From contig JAVJTA010000015.1 in the NCBI GenBank assembly GCA_040219135.1, positions 1 through 64,000 of the forward strand: DNA of 64,000 nucleotides, given 5' to 3'. The DNA is from UBA7803 sp040219135. Its GTDB lineage: Bacteria > Pseudomonadota > Gammaproteobacteria > Pseudomonadales > Azotimanducaceae. Of the stretch, positions 16,269-26,696 are shown piece after piece. Position numbers and translations under genes: made by a program. Within the stretch, counting starts at the first letter, position 1; the number at the start of each line of letters is the position of its first letter. Below the pieces are notes generated by a model, which saw only the letters and a program-made list of their open reading frames with translations, did no database searches and was not told the DNA's origin.

Positions 16269-16642
16269 TTTTCGTCGATACCAACGTACTCATGTACGCC
16301 GTCGGCCGGGCGCATCCGCTGAAGGCTGCCGCGCGCGAGTTTTTCGAGTCTGCCCTGGCGGAGCAGAGGTGCCTGTGCACCTCGGCCGAGGTGCTCCAGG
16401 AGTTGCTGCATGCCTATCTCCCAGTCGGCCGGATGCAGACGTTCGAAGACGCGCTCGCGCTGGTGCAGCGTTTTGCAGTCGAGGTCTGGCCATTGGAAGC
16501 GGCCGACGTTACCGCTGCCGGCGCGCTGGTGGCACAGTTCCCGGCGCTCGGTGCCAGGGACCTGTGCCACCTGACGAGTTGTCGTCGGCGGAACGTCTCC
16601 GCAATCAAGACGTTCGACCGAGGGCTCGCGTCGGCCTTCTGA
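16265..16642 (+). CDS. vapC: VapC-type PIN-domain toxin
   Basis: A 125-residue PIN toxin with GTG start in a GTGA overlap. Active-site acids are at IFVDTNVLMYA (Asp4), the Glu of EVLQELLH, GARDLCHLTSC (Asp) and KTFDRGLA (Asp). It is complete and forms the second VapC module of the window, of a different subfamily from that at 4622. Confidence 0.92.
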   Translation: MIFVDTNVLMYAVGRAHPLKAAAREFFESALAEQRCLCTSAEVLQELLHAYLPVGRMQTFEDALALVQRFAVEVWPLEAADVTAAGALVAQFPALGARDLCHLTSCRRRNVSAIKTFDRGLASAF

Positions 16643-16665
16643 GCCTCAGGGCGCCCGGCGCGCCG

Positions 16666-19022
16666 TTACCGCGAGTACCGCACCTGCAACCCCCAGGTCC
16701 GCGGCGGCCCGTACTGGGTCAGGGTGCCGCCGGTGGTGGCGTTCGGCGCGTGAATCATCACGAAGTCCTCGTCACCCGCGTTCTCCACGAATGCGATCAC
16801 GCTCACGCCGTCGAGCGACCCCGGCGCCGGGTTCCAGATCAGCCGGGCGTTCCACAGCGAGTAGTCGTCCTGCTTGGCGAAGTCGTTGTTGAACACCGTG
16901 TGGTACATCGAGTCGGTGTAGGCGTATTCGCCACGCAGGGTCAGGGTGCCCGCGCTGTTCAGGCCGATGTCGTACTCGGCGGCGAGGTTGGCCTTCACCG
17001 GCGGCGAGCGCAGCAGGTCGTTGCCCGACAGGTCCTGCTGGCAACCGAGGCCCGTGGCATCGCAGTTGCTGCCGATCTGCGGGTTGAGGGGGTCGGTGGA
17101 GAGAAAGTCCTTGAACTCGGTTTCGAGCAGCGACAGCGAGCCGTCCACGCGGAAGTTCGCGCCGGCGAGCCAGAGCCATTCCACCTCGAAGCCGTAGGTT
17201 TCGGCATCGGCGGCATTTTCCACGATCGAGGCGTTGTTGATGAACAACCGCGCCTGCAGGTCCTTGTAGTCGTAGTAGAACGCGGCCAGGTTGATCTGCA
17301 GGGTGTTGTCGAGCAGGCGCGATTTGCTGCCGACCTCCAGAGCCAGCAGCGTCTCCGGATCGTAGGGGTTGCGGCACTGGCCGCCGTTGAAGCCGCCGGC
17401 CTTGAAGCCGCGTGATATCGAGGCGTAGACCAGATGGTCCTCGCCCACGTCGGCGTCGAGACCGACCTTGCCGGTCACCTCGCTCCAGCTGTCGTTCAGA
17501 TCGACGTCGCGGCAGAAGTCGCCGCCGATGTTGTTCACCACGGTCTGGGTCACGTCTTTCTTGTCACGGGTCCAGCGCACCCCGGCGGTGCCGCGCAGCC
17601 GGTCGGTGAAGTTGTAGGTGCCCTGGCCGTAGGCGGCCACCGATTCCAGGTCCTGAATGACCTGAAAGTCGAGGAACGGAATCGCCGACGGCAAGCCGTC
17701 CAGGCGCGTGCCGAAGGCGGCCAGGGACCCGGATGGCAGCGGCCCGCCGCCGCCGAACAGTCCGAACAGGGCTTCGAAGGTGGCCTGCAGCGCCGGCAGC
17801 GTGAATTGAAATGCCTCGTCGATTTCGGATTGGTAGTAGTACGCGCCGCCGATCCAGTCGAGACGGCCGGCTGAACCGGAGAGCGTGAATTCCTGGGACC
17901 ACTCCTCGTTGGTCTGCTTGAAGTTGTCGGTGAGGTAGGTGATGTCCACGCCGTCGTTGTTGGTCTGGTCGCCCTCGTGGTCGATGTCGAAGTACGAGGT
18001 GATGGATTTGAGGGTCAGCGTGTCCGAGATCGTCCAGTCGACGGTCGCGCTCAGCCCGAACGACTCGCGGTCGAACTGGGTATCGCCGTCGGAAAACAGG
18101 TTGCGCGGGTCGTCGCTGCCGACACCGGGCGGGCTCAGGTTGAGCCCGAGCGCGGCGGCGCAGCTCAGCGGACCGCAGAGCGTGCCGGAATGCTCAGAAT
18201 GCCGCCGGGGTTGTTGATGCTGAGCAGCAGCGGCGGCACCGGGTTGTCGTCGGTGACGATGAAGGGCGGTCCGCCGATCGTGCTGTCCGTGTATTCCCCG
18301 CGCAGGGTGATCTCCACCGCGTCGCTGGCAGTGATCACCGCGGCGACCTTGGCGAACGTGGAATCGGCGTCGTCCTCTTCGCGTCCGGTGAACCGGTTGT
18401 CGACGTAGCCGTCGTGCTGGTCGTGGGCGACGGCCGCGCGCAGCGCCAGGCGGCCGGGCGCCACCGGGATGTCTCCCGACAGCTCCACCCGGGTGCGATC
18501 GTAGTCGCCGTACAGCACCGAGGCATCGAGGGCCGGGGTCTCGCCGGGCAGGCGCGAGATGACGTTGAGGCTGCCGCCGGTGGAGTTGCGGCCGTAGAGC
18601 GTGCCCTGCGGTCCGCGCAGCACCTCGATGCGCTCGAGATCGAACAGCAGGGAGGACGACGAGGTGAGCCCGCCGCGGTACACGCCGTCGTTGTACACCG
18701 CGACGCCCGGCTCGGCGTCCATGGTGGAAATATCGACGCCCACGCCGCGCATGGTGATCTGCGCCATGTCGGCGATCTCGGCGAACACCAGGGCCGGCAC
18801 CGCGAACTGCACCTGCGAGAAGTCCGAGAGACCGCGCACCTCGATGTTGTCGCGGGTGACGGCGGTGACGGCGATCGGCGTATCCTGGAGTGTCGACTCA
18901 CGTTTCTCCGCGGTCACCACGATCTCCTCGATCTCGGCGGCTTGCAGCGGCGCGGCGAGCGCGGCGGCGAGCAGCAGGGCGCCCAGCGGGGCGGCCGTCG
19001 GGCGGTGTTTTCTGTCCTGCAC
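16666..19022 (-). pseudogene. TonB-dependent receptor, interrupted by one frameshift
   Basis: The start is GTG 19022 with GGGGAGA upstream. A signal peptide, the EIEEIVVTAEKRE TonB-box region and a full plug (ERIEVLRGPQGTLYGRNSTGG) run in one frame to a TGA at 18165-18167. The barrel continues in another frame from about 18190 (GTLCGPLSCAAALG) to a proper C-terminal strand at 16666. The change fits loss of a single base near 18185-18195, where ATT-CCG-GCA should read as ATT-CCN-GGC. Repaired, it would be about 785 residues, normal for the family. Both halves are well preserved, so the lesion is recent or a sequencing error. It lies 71 bases after the amidohydrolase gene of the same operon. 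Confidence 0.88.
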
Positions 19023-19093
19023 GTTTTTCTCTCCCCTTGGTTGGATCCTGGCGACGCGTGGATCGCGTCTGATTCCAGCAATGGCACCCCGCA

Positions 19094-20845
19094 TCAGGCG
19101 ACCCGGCGCTGCAGGGCTGCATCGATCTCCGGCCCGCCGTTGCCGAGCAACCGGCCGGGATGGTGGCCCGTGGCGACGCCGTCGTGAAAGATCGGCTCGC
19201 CGTTGCACACCACCCAGTCGATGCCGGCGGCCGGGCACACCCGGCGCCAGTCGCCGTCCGGCAGATCGTGCACCACTTCGTAGCGCCCGCGCACGTAGTC
19301 CAGGCGTTCGAAGTCGTAGACGTACAGGTCCGCCGCGTAGCCTTCGAGCAGAGCCCCGCGGTTGTGCAGCCCGAGCAGCTGCGCCGGCAGGTGGCTGAGC
19401 TTGGCATGCATCTCCTCGAGGGTCATGCGCTGCTCTTCGCGGACCATGCACATCAGGTTATCGGTCGGATACTGGCCGCCGCTGTGGAACTTCACGTGGG
19501 CGCCGCCGTCCGAGGTCCCCGGCACCGTGCGCGGATGGCTCAGCACCGCGGCAATCCGGTCGGGATCGGTGCTGGTCGCATTGGCGGTGCGGAATTCCGC
19601 GTGCGCGCCGGAGGCTGCCACGATCTCGAAGAATACGTCGGTCACCGGCTGCCCGAGGGCCTGCGCGATCTGGCCCAGCGCCTGGCCGGCGAACGCCTGG
19701 AAGGCGTCGGCGCCGTGGGTGGCATGCAGGATGAACGATTCCAGCGCGCCGCCCGCCACGACCATGGCCGCCGGATCGTATTCCCGGCGCGCCCGCTCGC
19801 GATACGCCGGGTCGGCCGCCAGACGCGCTTTCGCCTCGGCGCCCGCGGCGAGATCGAGGCTCGCGAACAGCGGCACGTTGCCCCAGGCGTTGAACTCCAC
19901 CACCGTGAACTCGTTCCAGGCCCGAAACGCGAACGCCTGGCTGTACACGCTCAACCCTTCGGCAGCCATCTGATCCAGCCAGGCGAGCACGCTCTCGTGG
20001 TATTCGGGCATCGCGTCGAACGGCGCCACCACGTTGTGCAGCACCGGCCGTCCTGAGATGCGCGCCAGGGTCTCGGCGGTGGCGCGGTTGCCGACCCCGC
20101 CCGGCAGCTCGCACAGGCACTGAATCACGCCCTGATCGCGCTCGCGCAGCACCTCGGCGAGGTGGAAGGCGTCGTCGATCACCATCTGGTCCGTCGGCAT
20201 CGCCGACCCGTCGCAGTCCTTGTGGGTGTTGAATTCGTTGAGATGCGACAACGCGAAGCCGATGGCGCCGGCGTCCATGGCCTGGTGGAGCAGGTCGCGC
20301 ATGCGCGCGCGCTCCGCTGCCGTGGCGCCGCGTTGCTTTGCCGCCGGATAGCCCATCACGAACATCATCAGCGAGTTCAGCGGCAGGTAGCTCGCCAGGT
20401 TGATGCCCTTGGGCAGGCGCTGCATGTGCTCGATCCACTCGGGGAAGCTCTCCCAGTCCCAGCCCAGCGCCGTGCGCATCGCCGGCAGCGGCACCTGCTC
20501 GGTGTTCTCCATCATCGCCATGTAGCGCTCGCGTGCGTCCGCCCGGCAGGGCGAGAAGCCGAAACCGCAGTTGCCCACCACCACGGTGGTGGCGCCGTGC
20601 CAGCTCGAGTTCGTGCAGTACGGATCCCAGTGGATCTGCGCGTCGTAGTGGGTGTGCGGATCGATCACGCCCGGGGCGACGATCCGCCCGGCAGCGTCGA
20701 TCTCACGCCGGCCGCGGGCGCCGGTGAGGGTCGACGCGATGCGCTCGATGCGCCCGTCGCGGACGCCGATGTCGGCCTGTCGGCGCGGCGCGCCGGTGCC
20801 GTCGACGAGGCAGCCGTTGCGGATCAGCAGGTCGAAGGTCTCCAT
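19094..20845 (-). CDS. N-acyl-D-amino-acid deacylase family amidohydrolase (copy 1)
   Basis: A 583-residue Amidohydro_3/D-aminoacylase-family enzyme. FDLLIRNGCLVDGTGAPRRQ at the N-terminus is the composite beta-sandwich. GVIDPHTHYDAQ gives the HxH metal ligands, VVVGNCGFGF follows, SDGGAHVKFHSGG carries the metal-binding Asp, and GYAADLYVYD ends the barrel. These enzymes cleave amide, hydantoin or similar bonds; the actual substrate is unknown. It lies 7 bases after the monooxygenase gene and upstream of the TonB receptor. Confidence 0.9.
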   Translation of the reverse strand: METFDLLIRNGCLVDGTGAPRRQADIGVRDGRIERIASTLTGARGRREIDAAGRIVAPGVIDPHTHYDAQIHWDPYCTNSSWHGATTVVVGNCGFGFSPCRADARERYMAMMENTEQVPLPAMRTALGWDWESFPEWIEHMQRLPKGINLASYLPLNSLMMFVMGYPAAKQRGATAAERARMRDLLHQAMDAGAIGFALSHLNEFNTHKDCDGSAMPTDQMVIDDAFHLAEVLRERDQGVIQCLCELPGGVGNRATAETLARISGRPVLHNVVAPFDAMPEYHESVLAWLDQMAAEGLSVYSQAFAFRAWNEFTVVEFNAWGNVPLFASLDLAAGAEAKARLAADPAYRERARREYDPAAMVVAGGALESFILHATHGADAFQAFAGQALGQIAQALGQPVTDVFFEIVAASGAHAEFRTANATSTDPDRIAAVLSHPRTVPGTSDGGAHVKFHSGGQYPTDNLMCMVREEQRMTLEEMHAKLSHLPAQLLGLHNRGALLEGYAADLYVYDFERLDYVRGRYEVVHDLPDGDWRRVCPAAGIDWVVCNGEPIFHDGVATGHHPGRLLGNGGPEIDAALQRRVA

Positions 20846-20852
20846 GGTTCGG

Positions 20853-22331
20853 TCAACTCCCGTGAGGCAGAGGGTGGTCGGTGAGGGCCGTGGCAGCGAG
20901 CGCGGCCCGGCTCGGGCGGCGCTGCTGGGCAGCCATGAGTGGCCGGTGCCGGCGCGACGCCAGCCTCGAGCGGGCCAGCGCCAGCCAGCACGACGGCCGG
21001 CGCATCCAGGCCGTCATGCTCTGCAGCCCGTGGTAGCCGGCCCACACCTCGCGAAACAGGCCGGGCTCGGTGAGCAGCGCCTCGCTGACCCAATGGTCCA
21101 TGGCGAGCCCGAGGCGCTCCGCCAGCCGCGGGACGCGCCGCCCGGTGGCGATCTCGAACGCCGCTTCGGTGCTGCGGTCGAGCCGGCGCATCGTCTGCCA
21201 GTCGGCGCGGAAGGTCGCTTCCAGGTACTGCTCGTAGGCGCGGATGCGCGCGCCGGGCGTGAGCTCACTGGCCAGCAGCCGGGCGAGCTCGTGGGCGGCC
21301 AGGGTCGACCAGGTGCAGCCGCGGCCGAACTTGGGATTGCTCCGCAACACACTGTCCCCGACGCCGAACAAGCCGAGAATCCGGGGCTCGCCGTCGACCA
21401 CGCTGCGCTGCCAGAAGCTGTCCATGTGGCCGAAGCCGTGCACGGCGCCGGTGGGGCGGGCCCGCGCGGGGTCGACCCAGGGCGCCAGCGCCCCCACGGC
21501 CAGACACATGGCCTGAAAGTGCTCAGGGTCCTTCAGCGCCCGCATCACCTCGGCGTCGTCCCGGTAGACCTGAAAGGTCACGGTGAAGGCGCCGTTGTCC
21601 GCCGGCAGCGCACCGACCACGAAGTCGTCGAAGGTACCACCCGGCAGACCGAACGAGGGCGGAAACGCCTGCCCGTCGAGCAGCTGGTAATGGCGGGTGA
21701 GGTAACACAACCCGGAGTCGCGCTGGTCCCGGTCGAAGATGATGCCCCGGTGTTCGAGGTCGCCGACCAGGCGGCTGAAGCGACCGGCCGCGTCGATGAC
21801 CGCGTCGGCCTCGATCGCCTCAGCACCATCGCGGCGCACCCCGCGCACCGTGACCGGCGAGCCTTCACCGACGATGTCGAGCCCGTTGACCCGCACACCG
21901 CTGTGGATGCGGATGCCGGTCTGGTCCGCAACGTAGTCGCGCACCACCATCTCGAACGTGGTGCGGCGCAGGTTGAGGGAACGCAGCCGGTCGTCACCCG
22001 GGCGTGGCCGAAAGCGGTGGCGGACCGAGGGATGCAGGTAGTCGGCGAGCGCGTTTTCGCTGGCGCCGGCTTCGAACAGCCGAGCGACCAGGTCCGGGTA
22101 CTCGCGCTCCAGTAGAAGGCGCAGCCGGCCCATGAAGAAGTGCGGGTGGCGGGACTGGGGGACGCCGGCGCGCAGCCACGCCATGGAATCGGCGGGCGCG
22201 ATACCGGCCGGCGGGGCCGGGTCGCGCTCCAGCACGGTCACACGTATGCCCCGACGCTGCAGCGCCAGCGCGCTCATCAGCCCGCCGATACCGGCGCCCA
22301 CCACGGCGACGTGGCGAATCCCGGTGCTCAT
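20853..22331 (-). CDS. FAD-dependent monooxygenase/oxidoreductase
   Basis: A 492-residue flavoprotein of the PHBH/epoxidase-like superfamily. The dinucleotide motif VVGAGIGGLMSALAL starts near residue 10 and ends in an acidic residue (VLERD). GDSVLRSNPKFGRGC near residue 345 is the second FAD-contacting GD motif. ATG 22331 is chosen because an earlier in-frame ATG at 22385 would put a non-family extension ahead of the Rossmann strand. It is the first gene of the minus-strand operon, and its promoter carries the 19-bp palindrome. Confidence 0.85.
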   Translation of the reverse strand: MSTGIRHVAVVGAGIGGLMSALALQRRGIRVTVLERDPAPPAGIAPADSMAWLRAGVPQSRHPHFFMGRLRLLLEREYPDLVARLFEAGASENALADYLHPSVRHRFRPRPGDDRLRSLNLRRTTFEMVVRDYVADQTGIRIHSGVRVNGLDIVGEGSPVTVRGVRRDGAEAIEADAVIDAAGRFSRLVGDLEHRGIIFDRDQRDSGLCYLTRHYQLLDGQAFPPSFGLPGGTFDDFVVGALPADNGAFTVTFQVYRDDAEVMRALKDPEHFQAMCLAVGALAPWVDPARARPTGAVHGFGHMDSFWQRSVVDGEPRILGLFGVGDSVLRSNPKFGRGCTWSTLAAHELARLLASELTPGARIRAYEQYLEATFRADWQTMRRLDRSTEAAFEIATGRRVPRLAERLGLAMDHWVSEALLTEPGLFREVWAGYHGLQSMTAWMRRPSCWLALARSRLASRRHRPLMAAQQRRPSRAALAATALTDHPLPHGS

Positions 22332-22404
22332 GTCACCGCAATCCGGTTGGCTGCTGCAGGTCGGCCGGCATACCGTGCTCTCCACACGATCGCAGGATCG
22401 ATGA

Positions 22405-22439
22405 ATAATACGTAATTCTATTGCGTTGAATCAACGCAA
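22405..22439. promoter_or_regulatory. divergent promoter region with 19-bp perfect palindrome
   Basis: TTGCGTTGAATCAACGCAA (22421-22439) is a perfect palindrome with 9-bp arms, between the divergent operons. On the minus strand TTGATT (22434-22429) and TATTAT (22410-22405), 18 bp apart, form a good promoter for the monooxygenase operon, and the palindrome covers its -35. The natural candidate ligand is the Lrp/AsnC-type regulator at 24690. Confidence 0.65.
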
Positions 22440-22504
22440 ATTGCCATTGCGCTTGGTTTCGACTGGATATAGCGTAGGCCCACTGGCCCAGGGGAGGCTT
22501 CGGC

Positions 22505-24259
<1,755 letters not shown>

Positions 24260-24277
24260 ACCCATGGAGGCTGTGTG

Positions 24278-24652
24278 ATGACCGACGAGGAGGCCCGCAA
24301 CCTGGCGGCCGTGGACCACTGGGAAGCCACCTACAACGACGACGTGGAGCGCATGGTGGATGAGTGCTACGCGCCGGACTGCGAGGTGCACAACATGCTC
24401 GCGGGTCCCGAAGCCGTCTACCGCGGCCGCGAGGCCCTGCGCGAGATCGAGCGGCAGATCCAGCGGGCGCAGATCGACCGGCGCATGCTCGTGGTGAGCA
24501 AGTTTGCCAGCGGCAACCGGGTGGCGGTGGAAGCCGAGGGCGTGTTCGGCGAGCACCGCTTTCCGGCCTGCGTGATTCTCACCTTCGACGACGCCGGGCT
24601 GATCCGCACCGATCACACCTACAGTCCGGACCCCACGGGATTGACCCGATGA
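24278..24652 (+). CDS. SnoaL-like (NTF2-fold) protein
   Basis: A 124-residue protein; ATG 24278 follows GGAGG at seven bases. The pattern AVDHWEATYNDDVERMVDECYAPDCEVHN...GREALREI...ADAGLIRTDHTY-like is typical of SnoaL_2 proteins. It lies 18 bases after the amidohydrolase gene and probably serves the same pathway as an isomerase, cyclase or hydrolase-like helper. Confidence 0.8.
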   Translation: MTDEEARNLAAVDHWEATYNDDVERMVDECYAPDCEVHNMLAGPEAVYRGREALREIERQIQRAQIDRRMLVVSKFASGNRVAVEAEGVFGEHRFPACVILTFDDAGLIRTDHTYSPDPTGLTR

Positions 24653-24689
24653 CGCCACGGCGCCTGCGCGGCCTTCGCCGCTGAGTCCG

Positions 24690-25619
24690 GTGCGCCGGCC
24701 CGACCCGATCGATCTCGACATCATCGCCCAGCTGCGCGAGCAGCCGCAGATGACCAACAAGGCCATTGCGGCGCGCACGGGCATCGCCGAGAGCACCGTG
24801 GCCAACCGCATCCGCGCCATGGCGGACGATCATGTGATGCGTGTGGTCGCCCAGAGTGACATCTTCGCCGGCGGCTACATGCTCATGTGCTTCATCTACA
24901 TCGACACGGCGCGGCGCGCGGTGGCGAACATCGCCCGGGACATCGCCGCCATCGACGAAGTCACAAGTGTGTCCCAGGGCATCGGCAGCCCGGAACTGTT
25001 CGTCAACGTCCGGGCCCGGGATGCGACGCACCTGAAGCAACTGATCAACGATCGCGTCGGTGGGGTGAAAGGTGTGGCGCGGCTGCGCACCGAGGTCTGC
25101 CTGGATATCGCCAAGTTCATCTCGGGCTTTGGTGATCTCTCCGCCGGGCTCGACGGGGTGGAGTTGGAGGACGGCGGAGGTACGGACGACCGGATCGTGT
25201 CGCTCCTCAGGAAGGATGGCCGCATGAGCAATCGCGAGGTCGCGCGGCGCATCGGCGTCTCGGAGGGCAACGTGCGCGGCCGTTTGAAGAAGATGGCCGA
25301 TGCCAGAGTGATGCGCCTGGGGGTGGTGTGCGATGCCGCCAGCCTCGGCATGGGCGCGGTGGCCATGGTGCGGATCGCGACCACCCCAGGGCGCACCGGC
25401 ACACTGGTGAGCGAGCTCGCTGGTATCGAGGCGGTCGCGTTCCTCGGTTCCACCACCGGCGAATACAACCTGACCGCCGCGCTCCAGTGTGCCGATCTCG
25501 GCGAGCTCGCGGCACTCTGCGACGATCGCATCGCGTCGCTGCGCGGCGTGGTCGACGTGCGCGTGCACCCCCTGGTGTCCACGGCCAAGCACCGCTACGA
25601 CCTGATCCGGGTCGGGTGA
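24690..25619 (+). CDS. double-domain Lrp/AsnC-type regulator
   Basis: A 309-residue protein made of two consecutive Lrp/AsnC units. HTH 1 is at residues about 6-55 (DLDIIAQLREQPQMTNKAIAARTGIAESTVANRI), followed by a first ligand-like (RAM) domain. HTH 2 is near residues 165-205 (DDRIVSLLRKDGRMSNREVARRIGVSEGNVRGRL), with a second RAM domain ending VRVHPLV. GTG start, 37 bases after the SnoaL gene, so it is likely in the operon it controls. Tandem-fused Lrp proteins of this length are an uncommon but known arrangement. Confidence 0.85.
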   Translation: MRRPDPIDLDIIAQLREQPQMTNKAIAARTGIAESTVANRIRAMADDHVMRVVAQSDIFAGGYMLMCFIYIDTARRAVANIARDIAAIDEVTSVSQGIGSPELFVNVRARDATHLKQLINDRVGGVKGVARLRTEVCLDIAKFISGFGDLSAGLDGVELEDGGGTDDRIVSLLRKDGRMSNREVARRIGVSEGNVRGRLKKMADARVMRLGVVCDAASLGMGAVAMVRIATTPGRTGTLVSELAGIEAVAFLGSTTGEYNLTAALQCADLGELAALCDDRIASLRGVVDVRVHPLVSTAKHRYDLIRVG

Positions 25620-25664
25620 GGGCGCCGGCCGTGTCGGATCAATGCCGTCCCGGCACGCTCGCGA

Positions 25665-26696
25665 TCATGGCTGCTCTATCGCCGGCGGCAATGAAGTCGC
25701 CTCGCCCGCGTACTTGCCGACGAAGAACTTCCCCAGCTGGCGTCCTTCAAAGCGACCGTTCTCGTAGGCGCTGAACGGATCGTTGCTGGTGGTCGTCGCC
25801 GTCTTCCAGCCTTCGATGTCCTTCTGCATCTCCTTGATGGCCGAGTCCCGGTCCTTGAAGCCCATGATGTCCGCCGCCTGTTTGGCGCGTCCGGTCAGCA
25901 GGTAGTACAGGCCCACCTGGGCGCGCGCCACACTGCCGCTGGCTTCGCCGGCGCCCTCCATCACCCCGTTGAGGAATCCCTGGGCAAAGAAGTACGAACG
26001 GGTGATCGGGTGGTTGACCGTTCCGCCCTGCTCGGGCTGGCCCTGAATCTCGTCATTCGCCTGATCGACGGCCTTGCCCGTATCGCCGCCGGGGGTGTCG
26101 CTGTCGCCACCCGACCCGATGATTTTTCCGCTCACCGTTGCCGTCGTCCGGCTCGAATCGCTGGCACGACCCGATCCCGTCTGCGCGGGTTTCGACGTGG
26201 GCTGAGGCTTCGAACCGGGCAGAACGGTGCCAGACACGTCGCCGGTCGAGTTCGACTCGTTGCCGGCAGTCCCTTTGCCGCGTGGGTCCAGAATGGGCGT
26301 GAGCGGCTTCAACGCCGGCAGCGGAGCACGATCGGTCTCCTGGATCCCGCCCTCGAGCGTGGTGGTCGAAATGCCGCCCGACAGCGGCGGCGCTCCGGTC
26401 CCCGCGATGGGGTCGGTTGCCGGCGCTTCGGGCGCCTGCTCGTCCTGCGCGGTGAAGGTGTCGGAAGCACGGCAGCGCTCCTCCAGCCGGGCGCGCTTCT
26501 CGTCCAGCTGTTGCTGGCGATTGGCTTTGTACGGCTCGTCGTCCATGCGGTCGATCTGCGCCTGTTCCTTGTCGTAGTTCTGACGATACGACTCGCAGAT
26601 CTTCTCCTGCGAAGTATCCTCGCCGGTGGCGGCGATCAGGCTCGTCGACATCGCCAGCATGCCGGACAGCAGAATCGCGATTGATGCCCTGCTCAT
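25665..26696 (-). CDS. exported protein of unknown function
   Basis: I do not recognise this 343-residue protein. A signal peptide is clear (MSRASIAILLSGMLAMSTSL, cleavage after about residue 23). A charged helix with one Cys-Cys pair candidate follows (EKICESYRQNYDKE...LEERCRAS). A long low-complexity Pro/Gly/Ser/Thr linker runs to about residue 225. The C-terminal folded part contains RSYFFAQGFLNGVMEGAG and AYENGRFEGRQLGKFFVGKY. ATG 26696 overlaps the TGA of the upstream lipoprotein gene (ATGA), so it is the third gene of an operon. The linker and signal suggest a periplasmic or envelope-spanning job. Confidence 0.7.
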   Translation of the reverse strand: MSRASIAILLSGMLAMSTSLIAATGEDTSQEKICESYRQNYDKEQAQIDRMDDEPYKANRQQQLDEKRARLEERCRASDTFTAQDEQAPEAPATDPIAGTGAPPLSGGISTTTLEGGIQETDRAPLPALKPLTPILDPRGKGTAGNESNSTGDVSGTVLPGSKPQPTSKPAQTGSGRASDSSRTTATVSGKIIGSGGDSDTPGGDTGKAVDQANDEIQGQPEQGGTVNHPITRSYFFAQGFLNGVMEGAGEASGSVARAQVGLYYLLTGRAKQAADIMGFKDRDSAIKEMQKDIEGWKTATTTSNDPFSAYENGRFEGRQLGKFFVGKYAGEATSLPPAIEQP

